From contig CAZMGW010000009.1 of NCBI GenBank assembly GCA_964565935.1, forward strand, positions 1 to 43,085: a DNA stretch of 43,085 nucleotides. The letters run 5' to 3'. This stretch comes from JBAXAM01 sp964565935. GTDB lineage: Bacteria > Pseudomonadota > Gammaproteobacteria > UBA9339. Below are positions 8,850 through 17,195 of the stretch, in pieces (position 1 is the stretch's first letter; every line of letters starts with the position of its first letter). The position numbers and the translations under genes were made by a program. The notes beneath the pieces are model-generated. The model did no database searches, had not been told where the DNA came from, and saw only the letters and a program-made list of their open reading frames with translations.

Positions 8850-9470
8850 ATGAACCAAGAAAACATTAACCGCTTTTTATACTCTATTTACAACGATGTG
8901 TCGCCCTCAGCTGTTTCAATTGAGTGTCGTAAAAAATATGGCCTCTATGACGATAATTGCCTCGTTTATGGCGAAAGTCATCTGCCGTCACTTTACGATA
9001 TTTTTAATGAGGTCGCTCCAAAAACCGGTGAAATATTTTATGATTGGGGATCGGGTAGCGGCAGGGTGGTTTTGTATGCCGCGTTAAACTTTCCTTTTGC
9101 TAAATGTAAAGGAATAGAGCTGCTTGATGACCTGGTGGATGTGGCGCAAACAAAACTAGAATTGTTCAAAAAAGAATTGCCGAACTTGTCAGATTTTGAT
9201 CCAAACAAATCAGGGGAAATTGAATTTATTCAGGCTGATTTTACCAAAGTCGCTGTTAGCGACGCGGACGTTATTTACATGGCTTCAACTTGCTTTGATG
9301 AGAAATTAATGAGCAGTTTGGCAGCACTCCTTGAAAAACAACTGCGCTCTGGCGCGCGCGTTATAACCGCCACAAAAAGCCTGCCCTCGGAGCAATTTAA
9401 AATCACAAAAAGCCAGCTTTTCCCCATGGAATGGGGCCAAGTAACTGTATTTTTTCATGAGAAAATCTAA
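8850..9470 (+). CDS. DOT1-like class I SAM-dependent methyltransferase
   Basis: A 206-residue predicted methyltransferase. The SAM-binding motif I is YDWGSGSGRVVLYAAL (about residues 64-79), followed by KGIELLDDLVDVAQ as motif II and IEFIQADF as motif III. The order VYGES, then D-GSG-GR, then GIE resembles the catalytic core of the DOT1 histone-lysine methyltransferase family, and bacterial proteins of that fold are known. The substrate is unknown: protein lysine methylation is an inference from the motif pattern. No signal peptide or membrane span is visible. The rsmI start follows 3 bases after the stop, so the two are probably co-transcribed. An ordinary small-molecule methyltransferase is the main alternative. 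Confidence 0.75.
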   Translation: MNQENINRFLYSIYNDVSPSAVSIECRKKYGLYDDNCLVYGESHLPSLYDIFNEVAPKTGEIFYDWGSGSGRVVLYAALNFPFAKCKGIELLDDLVDVAQTKLELFKKELPNLSDFDPNKSGEIEFIQADFTKVAVSDADVIYMASTCFDEKLMSSLAALLEKQLRSGARVITATKSLPSEQFKITKSQLFPMEWGQVTVFFHEKI

Positions 9471-9473
9471 ATT

Positions 9474-10316
9474 ATGACAGACCCAGGAAAATTATTTTTA
9501 GTCGCCACACCAATCGGCAACCTAAAAGATATCACCTTACGCGCCCTGGAAACGCTAAAACAGGTTGATTTGATTGCAGCGGAAGATACTCGACATAGTG
9601 GCAGGTTATTACAGCATTACGGCATTCAAACGCCCCTAACTTCCTTGCATGATTACAACGAAACCAAATGTAGCCAATTTATTGTCAAGCAACTGCAGCA
9701 AAGCAAAAGCATTGCTTTAATTTCAGACGCCGGAACTCCTCTGATAAGCGACCCCGGCTATCACTTGGTTAAAGCCGTTACCGAAAAAGGTTTTCAAGTT
9801 ATCCCCATTCCTGGAGCATGCGCTGCAATTGCCGCCTTGGGCGCGGCAGGGCTGCCTACTGATAAATTCGTATTTGAAGGGTTTTTGCCCGCAAAATCAA
9901 ATCAACAATTGCAACACCTAAATGATTTGGCAGCCGAAAAACGCACACTAATTTTTTATGAATCCCCCCATCGATTATTACAAACCATAAGCAATATGCT
10001 CGCCGTTTTCGGTCCCGAACGTTATGTGGTTATCGCCAAAGAACTAACCAAGACATTTGAAACGATTTATGGGAGCCCGCTTGTTGATGTGAAAAATTGG
10101 CTGTTGGATGATCCACAGCGACAAAAAGGGGAGTTTGTGATTTTAGTAAAAGGAGCTGAAAAAGCTGTAATAATTAATCCTGAAATTTTGCGTATTTTAA
10201 AATTACTAGCAGAAACTCTCCCATCTAAACAAGCGGCTACATTAACCGCGCAAATAACTGGTGCCAATAAAAATCAACTATATAAGATGTTGATTAAAAA
10301 CCAAAAGAACATTTAG
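9474..10316 (+). CDS. rsmI: 16S rRNA (cytidine-1402-2'-O)-methyltransferase RsmI
   Basis: Tetrapyrrole-methylase-fold enzyme that 2'-O-methylates C1402 in the decoding centre of 16S rRNA using SAM. Family signatures are VATPIGNLKDITLRALETL at the start, AAEDTRHSGRLLQHYGI, SDAGTPLISDPGYHLV, and LIFYESPHRL. At 280 residues it has the normal length. It lies 3 bases after the DOT1-like methyltransferase and 12 bases before gmhB, suggesting one plus-strand transcript. Confidence 0.97.
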   Translation: MTDPGKLFLVATPIGNLKDITLRALETLKQVDLIAAEDTRHSGRLLQHYGIQTPLTSLHDYNETKCSQFIVKQLQQSKSIALISDAGTPLISDPGYHLVKAVTEKGFQVIPIPGACAAIAALGAAGLPTDKFVFEGFLPAKSNQQLQHLNDLAAEKRTLIFYESPHRLLQTISNMLAVFGPERYVVIAKELTKTFETIYGSPLVDVKNWLLDDPQRQKGEFVILVKGAEKAVIINPEILRILKLLAETLPSKQAATLTAQITGANKNQLYKMLIKNQKNI

Positions 10317-10328
10317 GGGTAAATTAAT

Positions 10329-10862
10329 ATGTTCAAGCTTATCGTTCTCGACCGTGATGGCGTAATCAATGAAGATTCGCCATTTTATATAAAATCTCCC
10401 GATGAGTGGCATGCTATTCCCGGGAGTCTTGAGGCAATTGCTAAATTAAACCGCCTTGGGTACAAAGTTGCAATCGCAACCAATCAATCGGGAATTGCGC
10501 GAAATTATTTCACCGTAGAAACTCTAAATTTAATCCACAAAAAAATGTTGGCACAAGTTGCAGAGAAGGGCGGTCGTATTGATGGGATTTTCATTTGCCC
10601 ACACGGACCTGAAGATAACTGCGATTGTCGCAAACCAAAAACGGGATTGTTGTTGCAGGCAGCGCGCCAATTTAATATTGCCCCTGAAGAAATGCTAGTT
10701 ATTGGTGATTCAATGCGCGATCTTTTGGCTGCCAAAGCTTACGGGGCGAAAGCGTTGTTAGTTAAAACCGGCAAAGGGGAGGAGACCTTAAAAGCCAAAG
10801 CAGATGTTCCTGTTTATGCCAATCTTCTGGAAGTCGTTGATTTGTTTGTTATAAAAAATTAG
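10329..10862 (+). CDS. gmhB: D-glycero-beta-D-manno-heptose 1,7-bisphosphate 7-phosphatase GmhB
   Basis: HAD-family phosphatase that removes the 7-phosphate of heptose bisphosphate in the ADP-heptose pathway for LPS inner core. HAD motif I is LDRDGVINED with the nucleophile Asp, motif II is ATNQSGIAR, and motif IV is VIGDSMRDLLAA. The zinc site is visible as CPHGPEDNCDCRKP (Cys, His, Cys, Cys). The 177-residue length is typical. AGGGG precedes the ATG. Its stop lies 83 bases before dnaA, and the DnaA box sits in that gap. Confidence 0.95.
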   Translation: MFKLIVLDRDGVINEDSPFYIKSPDEWHAIPGSLEAIAKLNRLGYKVAIATNQSGIARNYFTVETLNLIHKKMLAQVAEKGGRIDGIFICPHGPEDNCDCRKPKTGLLLQAARQFNIAPEEMLVIGDSMRDLLAAKAYGAKALLVKTGKGEETLKAKADVPVYANLLEVVDLFVIKN

Positions 10863-10869
10863 CCACGCC

Positions 10870-10878
10870 TGTGGATAA
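10870..10878 (-). promoter_or_regulatory. Consensus DnaA box
   Basis: TGTGGATAA on plus is the exact complement of the R1-type DnaA box TTATCCACA. It lies 67 bases before the dnaA start and overlaps the -35 element of the proposed dnaA promoter, which fits autorepression by DnaA. It is the only perfect box noticed in the dnaA region, so it does not by itself define an origin. Confidence 0.75.
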
Positions 10879-10900
10879 CTTCTAGATATCGGGCTAGAAT
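10872..10900 (+). promoter_or_regulatory. Putative dnaA promoter
   Basis: TGGATA (10872-10877) and TAGAAT (10895-10900) are separated by 17 bases and match sigma70 -35 and -10 elements at four and five of six positions. Transcription would start near 10907 and give a leader of about 40 bases. Overlap with the DnaA box suggests negative feedback. Assigned by inspection only. Confidence 0.45.
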
Positions 10901-10945
10901 GTGACCCATCTATTTTATCTGTTTTATCGTCTCTGTAGAGGAAGT

Positions 10946-12274
10946 GTGAAATTAACGTTTTGGCAACAATGTCTTGAACAGCTCGAAGAAGAGCTTCCAG
11001 CAAAACAATTTAATACTTGGATAAGGCCGCTGCAAGTCGAAATCGACGGGCATGAACTGGTTTTATTGGCCCCTAATAATTTTGTGCTTGACCACATCAA
11101 GAGCAATTTTATTGCCAAGATCATTAGTATTTTGCAAAACATTGGGTGCGCCGACCCCAAAATACGCCTTGCTATTGGCAGCCTCAGCCATCAATCTGAA
11201 AAATCAAAACCCTTAAATAAAGCAACCAAAGCCCCTACTAAATCAGCTAAAATTGTAAATTATTTAAATCAGGCTTTTACTTTCGAAAATTTCGTTGAAG
11301 GCAAATCAAATCAGCTAGCACGCGCAGCGGCACTACAAGTCGCAAACAATCCAGGCAAAGCCTACAATCCATTATTTATTTATGGCGGGGTAGGCCTTGG
11401 AAAAACCCATCTGATGCACGCGATTGGCAATAGAATTTTACAGCAAAAGCCTAACGCTAATGTATTATATTTACACTCTGAGCGGTTTGTTGCTGATATG
11501 GTAAAAGCCCTGCAGCGTAATTCAATTAATGAATTCAAAAAATTCTATCGCTCCCTTGATGCTTTATTAATAGATGATATTCAATTTTTTGCCGGCAAAG
11601 AGCGCTCACAGGAAGAGTTTTTCCACACCTTTAATGCGCTCTTGGATGCCGGACAGCAAATTATTTTAACTTGTGATCGCTATCCAAAAGAAATTTCTGG
11701 GCTAGAAGAACGCTTGAAATCCCGTTTTGGTTGGGGACTAACCATTGCAATTGAACCACCGGAACTTGAAATGCGCGTTGCCATTTTAATGAGTAAGGCA
11801 GAGCTTTCACAAATAAATTTGCCGCATGATGTTGCTTTTTTTATTGCCAAACATATCCAATCAAATGTGCGAGAGCTAGAAGGGGCCTTAAAAAGGGTAA
11901 TTGCCAATTCACATTTTACAGGACAGCCAATTAATTTAGATTTTACTCGCGAAGCGTTAAAAGATTTATTGGCTCTTCAGGCAAAATTGGTTACGATTGA
12001 GAACATACAAAAAACGGTTGCTGAGTATTTTAAAATTAAAGTTTCGGATTTATTGTCAAAACGACGCAATCGATCGTTAGCGCGGCCACGACAAATCGCG
12101 ATGACCCTTGCGAAAGAACTAACCGATCATAGTTTGCCTGAAATTGGAGACGCTTTTGGTGGTAAGGATCACACTACGGTAATGCACGCTTGCCGTACGA
12201 TTAAGGCACTAATTACAAGCAATGCCAATTTGGCAGAAGATTATCGAAACCTGATGAGAATTTTATCAGCATAA
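10946..12274 (+). CDS. dnaA: Chromosomal replication initiator protein DnaA
   Basis: AAA+ ATPase that binds DnaA boxes and opens the replication origin. Domain I begins MKLTFWQQCLEQLEEELPA and matches the family start. The linker region is about residues 85-110. Walker A is GGVGLGKTHLMHAIG, Walker B is LLIDDIQFF, and the C-terminal box-binding domain ends with the signature SLPEIGDAFGGKDHTTVMHA. The open frame begins at another GTG at 10901, but the GTG at 10946 has AGAGGA just upstream and gives the conserved N-terminus; from there the protein is 442 residues. dnaN follows after 79 bases and recF after that, but gyrB does not follow. Confidence 0.98.
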   Translation: MKLTFWQQCLEQLEEELPAKQFNTWIRPLQVEIDGHELVLLAPNNFVLDHIKSNFIAKIISILQNIGCADPKIRLAIGSLSHQSEKSKPLNKATKAPTKSAKIVNYLNQAFTFENFVEGKSNQLARAAALQVANNPGKAYNPLFIYGGVGLGKTHLMHAIGNRILQQKPNANVLYLHSERFVADMVKALQRNSINEFKKFYRSLDALLIDDIQFFAGKERSQEEFFHTFNALLDAGQQIILTCDRYPKEISGLEERLKSRFGWGLTIAIEPPELEMRVAILMSKAELSQINLPHDVAFFIAKHIQSNVRELEGALKRVIANSHFTGQPINLDFTREALKDLLALQAKLVTIENIQKTVAEYFKIKVSDLLSKRRNRSLARPRQIAMTLAKELTDHSLPEIGDAFGGKDHTTVMHACRTIKALITSNANLAEDYRNLMRILSA

Positions 12275-12353
12275 TTACACACCATAATCGATTGTTTTTT
12301 ATAACGTTTTTATTTAAAAATAAGTATACTACAATTTAGGGACGGGCTTAAAT

Positions 12354-13466
12354 ATGATAAATTTTTCAATTAAACGCGAATCTTTGCTTAAACCTCTACA
12401 ATTAGTGGCGGGCGTAGTTGAACGACGCCAAACACTGCCAATTTTGTCTCATATTATATTGATTATAAAGGATAATTTATTAACTTTGGTTGGAACCGAC
12501 CTTGAGGTTGAACTCTGCGGTCTAGTACCTTTAGAAAATCCAATGAAAAAACCAACAGAAATCACCCTACCAGGGAAAAAACTTTTAGATATTTGCCGCG
12601 CACTTCCTGAAAATAGCACCCTTGAATTAACCGGAGACAATGGACGCATAGTGGTTTCTTCTGGAAAAAGTCGTTTCGTTTTAACATCTTTGCCGACAAA
12701 AGATTTTCCGCGTTCTCCAGAACAAGAAAAAATGTTGGAATTCGGAATAACTCAAAACTCATTAAGAAAATTAATTGAAAAAACTTCTTTTGCGATTCCC
12801 CAACAAGACGTACGACAATACTTAAATGGTCTTTTATTTGAAGTAAAAGATGGCTCAATTCAAGCACTAGCAACCGATGGCCATCGTTTAGCCATGAGCA
12901 GCATTACAGCTTCGGTTGTTGACAGCTCTTTTGCTCAAGTAATTGTCCCGCGCAAAGGTGTTTTGGAGCTAATGCGGTTGCTTGAGCCATCGGATGAAGA
13001 AGTTCTTGTGAGTTTTAATAATAATTTTGTTCGGGTAAAAGGGAATGATTTTATTTTAACTTCTAAATTAATTAGCGGTAAGTTTCCAAATTATAACAAG
13101 ATAATTCCAAAAAGGGGCGAAAAGCATCTCGAGATAAATTGTACTGAATTCAAGCAAGCCCTGACGCGCGTTGGTATTTTATCCAATGAATTATTCCGTA
13201 GTGCTCGTTTTCAATTACGCCCGGATACACTGACACTAACCACGAATAATCCAGAACAAGAGGAAGCTGCTGAAGAATTGTCCGTTGATTATAAAGGGGA
13301 AAAATTAGATGCTATTTTTAATATTGGATATTTTGTAGATATATTAAATATCGTTGAAACTGAAAAACTTAGCGTCTCTTTTAAAGATGGTGAAAGCGGG
13401 GTTGTAATTGAGGAAGTTGGCGGCAACACGAACTGCTTATATGTTTTGATGCCTATAAGACAGTAG
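12354..13466 (+). CDS. dnaN: DNA polymerase III beta sliding clamp DnaN
   Basis: Ring-shaped processivity clamp loaded around DNA, binding Pol III and other partners. The 370-residue protein has three repeated clamp folds. Family segments include LPILSHIILII, TDLEVEL, LATDGHRLAMS, FPNYNKIIPK and the C-terminal YVLMPIR, which forms part of the partner-binding pocket. AGGGACGG precedes the ATG. TATACT at about 12325 may be the -10 of its own promoter. recF begins 12 bases after the stop. Confidence 0.98.
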   Translation: MINFSIKRESLLKPLQLVAGVVERRQTLPILSHIILIIKDNLLTLVGTDLEVELCGLVPLENPMKKPTEITLPGKKLLDICRALPENSTLELTGDNGRIVVSSGKSRFVLTSLPTKDFPRSPEQEKMLEFGITQNSLRKLIEKTSFAIPQQDVRQYLNGLLFEVKDGSIQALATDGHRLAMSSITASVVDSSFAQVIVPRKGVLELMRLLEPSDEEVLVSFNNNFVRVKGNDFILTSKLISGKFPNYNKIIPKRGEKHLEINCTEFKQALTRVGILSNELFRSARFQLRPDTLTLTTNNPEQEEAAEELSVDYKGEKLDAIFNIGYFVDILNIVETEKLSVSFKDGESGVVIEEVGGNTNCLYVLMPIRQ

Positions 13467-13478
13467 ATTGTTTTATTT

Positions 13479-14552
13479 ATGTCTTTATCTTCCTTAAATA
13501 TCGTTAATTTTCGCAATCTTGAAAACATTCATTTTGATTTCAATCAATATAATATCTTTTACGGTAGAAACGGTTCTGGCAAAACAAGTATTTTAGAAGC
13601 AATTTATTATTTGGCCCTTGGACGTTCTTTTCGTAGTCATCTTTTGCGTAGAATAACCAAATATGGAGCAGATAGTTTTTCTCTTTTTGGAAAAATTCAA
13701 CAAAAAAACAATTATATTTCAGCCGGGGTAGAGCGCTCAATTGTCACCGGCAAGCATATTAGAGTCGCGGGTGAAGACGCTCATTCACACATAGAAATAA
13801 CCAAATTATTACCTTTACAGCTTTTAAACCAAGACAGCTATCGATTGCTTGACGATGGGCCAAAAGTGCGTCGTCAATTTATGGATTGGGGTTTGTTCCA
13901 CGTGGAACAAACTTTTCTAACTTTATGGCGAAAAGTTGAGCGCATATTAGAACAACGCAACGCCGCCTTGAGAACAAACTCTAAAATTGATCATATAAAA
14001 ACATGGGATGCAGAACTTGCTCAACTTGGTTTTGAGTTACATAATCATAGAAAACAATATGTTGGGTCATTTATCCCCATAGCTAAAAGAATTTTACAAA
14101 AACTATTGCCCGATATTTCGATAAATATATCTTATTTTGCCGGCTGGGATGCTGAACAAGAACTGGCGCTGGTTTTAGCTAATAACCTAAAAAATGATTT
14201 GCACCTTGGATATACCATGACTGGACCGCAACGCGCAGACTTACAGATTACAATTGATAAAGTTCCAGCAAAGGACGCCTTGTCTCGCGGACAGCAAAAA
14301 TTATTGCTCTACGGATTACAAATCTCTCAAGGGATGCTACTTAACGAATTAACAGGAAAAAATTGTATTTATTTAGTTGATGATTTACAGGCGGAATTAG
14401 ACTCACAAAAACAATCCTTACTTGCCGAAAATTTATTAAGCCTACCATCACAAGTTTTTGTAACTGGGCTTACTTATGAAGACCTAGAAAGACTCTTTAT
14501 TTCTAAAAATCCAAAAATGTTTCACGTGGAGCAAGGAAACATAACGCTTTGA
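13479..14552 (+). CDS. recF: DNA replication and repair protein RecF
   Basis: SMC-like ATPase that works with RecO and RecR to load RecA at gaps. The N-terminal segment LNIVNFRNLENI is followed by Walker A YGRNGSGKTSILEAIYYL. The family phrase LGYTMTGPQRADL and the ABC signature ALSRGQQKLLL are present, with the Walker B region IYLVDDLQAELD. The 357-residue length matches E. coli RecF. A perfect parS palindrome lies inside the reading frame and is translated as LFHVEQTF; a second near-match encodes FHVEQG at the C-terminus. The convergent lolB ends 27 bases away. Confidence 0.97.
   Translation: MSLSSLNIVNFRNLENIHFDFNQYNIFYGRNGSGKTSILEAIYYLALGRSFRSHLLRRITKYGADSFSLFGKIQQKNNYISAGVERSIVTGKHIRVAGEDAHSHIEITKLLPLQLLNQDSYRLLDDGPKVRRQFMDWGLFHVEQTFLTLWRKVERILEQRNAALRTNSKIDHIKTWDAELAQLGFELHNHRKQYVGSFIPIAKRILQKLLPDISINISYFAGWDAEQELALVLANNLKNDLHLGYTMTGPQRADLQITIDKVPAKDALSRGQQKLLLYGLQISQGMLLNELTGKNCIYLVDDLQAELDSQKQSLLAENLLSLPSQVFVTGLTYEDLERLFISKNPKMFHVEQGNITL
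13894..13909. promoter_or_regulatory. parS centromere-like site 1 (ParB binding), inside recF
   Basis: TGTTCCACGTGGAACA is a perfect 16-bp palindrome, extended to 22 bp by flanking complementary bases (13891-13912). It matches the chromosomal parS sequence bound by ParB in many bacteria, normally clustered near the origin. Its presence beside dnaA-dnaN supports origin proximity. parA and parB are not in the window. Confidence 0.85.
14518..14533. promoter_or_regulatory. Degenerate parS-like site 2, at the 3' end of recF
   Basis: TGTTTCACGTGGAGCA agrees with the perfect site at 13894 in 14 of 16 bases and keeps the central CACGTG with its flanks. It lies about 620 bases from the first site. 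Paired parS sites near the origin are common, but the two mismatches make binding less certain. Confidence 0.6.
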
Positions 14553-14578
14553 TTATAATAATATTTTTAAAACGATTT

Positions 14579-15181
14579 TTATTTAACGCCTAAAAAATAA
14601 TCTCTAATTTTTAATTTAATCAAAAAATTCTTATCCTTTAATTCAATTATATTTGGCAAATCTATGTTTTTTACGGATTGGAACTCAGAATACTTAACCC
14701 TCCATCCTTGCTGCTCAAATGAAACCAAATGGCCATATTGATCAAAACCGAAATTTTCAGCTTTCCCTGGGGCCGGAAGAGCTAAAACCCAATATCGAAT
14801 ATTAGAAACCGGCAACCGCCAGCCAAATTGTTTGAAAAACAATTGCTCAGAAGATTTTGCCTGGACACATTTACCATTTGATTGGCAAAACTCAGCTTTA
14901 TTCGCAGCGCCGACAATTTTAACTTTATTTAAATTCATTGGCCCTGAAATATTTATAACATAATCATCTTGATTTTGCTGCCACTCAAAATGAGCGATGT
15001 CTCTTTTTTTGTTGTATGTGACGCTCAAAACGCCCCGGGCAACCCAGTTCTTATTTTGTTGCAATTTAGCCTGGCGTTCTTGCCAAGAAATATATTTAAA
15101 TTTCGGTTGTGGTTGGAAATGAGCGCACCCCATTAAAAGCGCCATTCCAATCAGCAACAAACTTGTTTTTGTTCGTTTCAT
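14579..15181 (-). CDS. lolB: Outer-membrane lipoprotein LolB
   Basis: Outer-membrane lipoprotein that receives lipoproteins from LolA and inserts them into the outer membrane. The lipoprotein signal is visible: MKRTKTSLLLIGMALLMGC, with Cys the lipidated residue. The mature part follows the LolB pattern (WQERQAKLQQNKNWVARGVLSV, FEWQQNQDDYVINISGP, then WRLPVSNIRYWVLALPAPG). The open frame extends to 15226, but the ATG at 15181 gives a proper signal peptide and 200 residues, close to the usual 207. The downstream partners ispE and prs often seen with lolB are absent. Confidence 0.93.
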   Translation of the reverse strand: MKRTKTSLLLIGMALLMGCAHFQPQPKFKYISWQERQAKLQQNKNWVARGVLSVTYNKKRDIAHFEWQQNQDDYVINISGPMNLNKVKIVGAANKAEFCQSNGKCVQAKSSEQLFFKQFGWRLPVSNIRYWVLALPAPGKAENFGFDQYGHLVSFEQQGWRVKYSEFQSVKNIDLPNIIELKDKNFLIKLKIRDYFLGVK

Positions 15182-15286
15182 TAGTATTTTTAACACACCA
15201 ATCATTATGATATCATCACAGCACAAAACAATATCACTGGTTATCTAATTTTACAACTCGAGGTAGGGGCGAAAAGAAATATTAAT

Positions 15287-16255
15287 ATGGAAAATCATAT
15301 ACAAAAAAAACCTGGTTGGATCTTTCTTTTTTGGCTGCTATTTGCCACTACATTAATGCAAGCTGCTTATGCTGCAGCAACCACGAAACCGGTTATACCG
15401 CCAACCCAAGTTGATAATGCCGCAACAATCGCAAAACCAACCACGCCGTCAAACGATGACGACATCAAAAGATTAAAAGTTTTCGTAGACTCTGGGATTG
15501 CCTACATCAAACAATATGGCGAAAAAAAAGCATACGATGAATTTAATAATCCCAAGGGTAAATTTAGGCAGGGGGGGCTTTATTTTTTCGTTTATGACGA
15601 TAAAGGAAACTGCCTCGCACACGGCTCAACAATAAGCAGGGTGGGTAAGAACTTCTATACTGAGCTTGATAAGTACGGAACCCCGGTTATAAGACTCATA
15701 ATTGAGCTGGCAAAAGCCCAGCCCCAAGGTGGTTTTTTTAGCTACTATTGGCCCGACCCAGACACCAGAAATGTTCAAATTAAAACCTCATATATTAAAG
15801 CGATAAATGATCACGTATCTATCGGCTCTGGAGTTTACAAAGCGATTGATATGCCACAAAGCCAAATCTCAATCAAGTTAGAAGAAGTAAAAGCTTTTAT
15901 AAACGAGGGGATCGAATATTACAGGGAACATGGAGCCCAGGCCGCCTACAAAGAATTCAGCAACCCCAACGGCGCTTTTAGAAGGGGCAACATGTATTTA
16001 TTTGTTATGAACTACAAAGGAATTATGATAGCCGATGGCGCCGACCCGAAAGAGAATGGGGAAGATTTTTATAACACGGTAGACGAGTTTGGTACTCCAT
16101 TTGTACAATTGTTTACTCAAATCGCAAAAGAGGGCGGAGGGTCGGTTAGTTATTATTGGCCAGAACCAAGCTCTAAAAAAACCAAGTTAAAAGTTAGTTA
16201 TGTAACTCCGCTAGATAAAGACACTTTTATCGGTTCTGGGTTCTATGGAGACTAA
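15287..16255 (+). CDS. Secreted tandem sCache_2-domain protein (Cache array member 1)
   Basis: A 322-residue predicted periplasmic or exported protein with a signal peptide (cleavage after AYA, about residue 30), then a threonine/proline-rich linker and two Cache domains (about 60-185 and 195-320). Each repeat has the sCache_2 pattern: FV-SG--YIK, EFNNPKGKFR-G-LY-FV, HG, D-YGTP, YYWPDPDT, KTSYI and IGSGVYK. Such domains sense small ligands, often carboxylates, when attached to chemoreceptors or kinases. Here no C-terminal membrane span or output domain follows. The next gene is a close paralogue 43 bases downstream. Ligand and role are unknown. Confidence 0.85.
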   Translation: MENHIQKKPGWIFLFWLLFATTLMQAAYAAATTKPVIPPTQVDNAATIAKPTTPSNDDDIKRLKVFVDSGIAYIKQYGEKKAYDEFNNPKGKFRQGGLYFFVYDDKGNCLAHGSTISRVGKNFYTELDKYGTPVIRLIIELAKAQPQGGFFSYYWPDPDTRNVQIKTSYIKAINDHVSIGSGVYKAIDMPQSQISIKLEEVKAFINEGIEYYREHGAQAAYKEFSNPNGAFRRGNMYLFVMNYKGIMIADGADPKENGEDFYNTVDEFGTPFVQLFTQIAKEGGGSVSYYWPEPSSKKTKLKVSYVTPLDKDTFIGSGFYGD

Positions 16256-16298
16256 CGTGCTGTTTTTAATAAAAACTTTATAGGCTCAAAAAACAAAT

Positions 16299-17195
16299 AT
16301 GTTTTTAAAAACAAACCCTATTCTTCAGTTTTTTTTAGTGTTGCTAGCTTTTTTTTCTTTAGCACAAAACACTTTTGCTGATGCAGAATCTCTTGGCCCC
16401 GAATTACAAACACTAAAAGCCTTTGTCCAATCCGGCATTGACTACTTTAATAAAAATGGCGCAAAAAAAACATATTCTGAAATTAACAACCCAAAGGGGA
16501 GATTTAGGCAGGGAGAGTTATATCTTTTTATTTATGACATCAAGGGAAACTGCCTTGCACATGGCTCAACAATAAGCAGGGTGGGAAAAAATTTCTATAC
16601 CGAGCTTGATAAATACGGAACACCAGCTGTAAGACTTATAACTGAATTAGTAAAAGCTAAGCCTGGTGGTGGTTTTATTAGTTACTATTGGCCCGAACCC
16701 TATACAAATAAAGTCCAAATTAAAACCTCTTATATTAAAGCTATAAATAATGATCTTTGGATTGGTTCTGGGATTTACAAAGCGGTAGATGTTCCGCAAG
16801 ACCAAATATCAATTAAAACTGAAGAAATAAAAGCTTTTATAAATGTTGGGATCGAATATTACAGGGAGCACGGAGCTCAAGCCTCCTACAAAGAGTTTAG
16901 CAACCCCAGCAGCCAATTTAGAAGGGGAAACGTGTATCTGTTTGTTATGGACTATAGCGGCAAAATGATAGCGGATGGTTCTAATCCAACAGAAAATGGT
17001 AAAAATTTTTATGATGCGGTAGACGAGTTTGGTACCCCATTTGTACAACTGTTTGTTCAAATCGCAAAAGAGGGAGGGGGGTCTGTTAGTTATTATTGGC
17101 CAGAACCAAGCTCTAAAAAAACCAAATTGAAAGTTAGTTACGTAACCCCGCTAGATAAAGATACTTTTATCGGTTCTGGGTTTTATGGAGATTAG
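16299..17195 (+). CDS. Secreted tandem sCache_2-domain protein (Cache array member 2)
   Basis: Paralogue of the preceding gene; 298 residues, signal peptide cleaved after TFA (about residue 27), then two sCache_2-like domains (about 35-160 and 170-296). It lacks the Thr/Pro linker of member 1. Its first domain keeps LAHGSTISRVGKNFYTELDKYGT. The last 60 or so residues, from DEFGTPFVQLF to the C-terminal FIGSGFYGD, are almost identical to member 1 at protein and DNA level, which suggests recent duplication or gene conversion. The stop codon overlaps the stop of the convergent member 3 by 4 bases. Confidence 0.85.
   Translation: MFLKTNPILQFFLVLLAFFSLAQNTFADAESLGPELQTLKAFVQSGIDYFNKNGAKKTYSEINNPKGRFRQGELYLFIYDIKGNCLAHGSTISRVGKNFYTELDKYGTPAVRLITELVKAKPGGGFISYYWPEPYTNKVQIKTSYIKAINNDLWIGSGIYKAVDVPQDQISIKTEEIKAFINVGIEYYREHGAQASYKEFSNPSSQFRRGNVYLFVMDYSGKMIADGSNPTENGKNFYDAVDEFGTPFVQLFVQIAKEGGGSVSYYWPEPSSKKTKLKVSYVTPLDKDTFIGSGFYGD

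Noticed and set aside
10901..10945. Upstream GTG start for dnaA
   Set aside because: It adds 15 residues absent from the family; the GTG at 10946 has AGAGGA and the conserved N-terminus.
10863..12353. Complete oriC at dnaA
   Set aside because: Only one perfect DnaA box and no repeated AT-rich unwinding element in the short gaps; origin may be nearby but is not shown.
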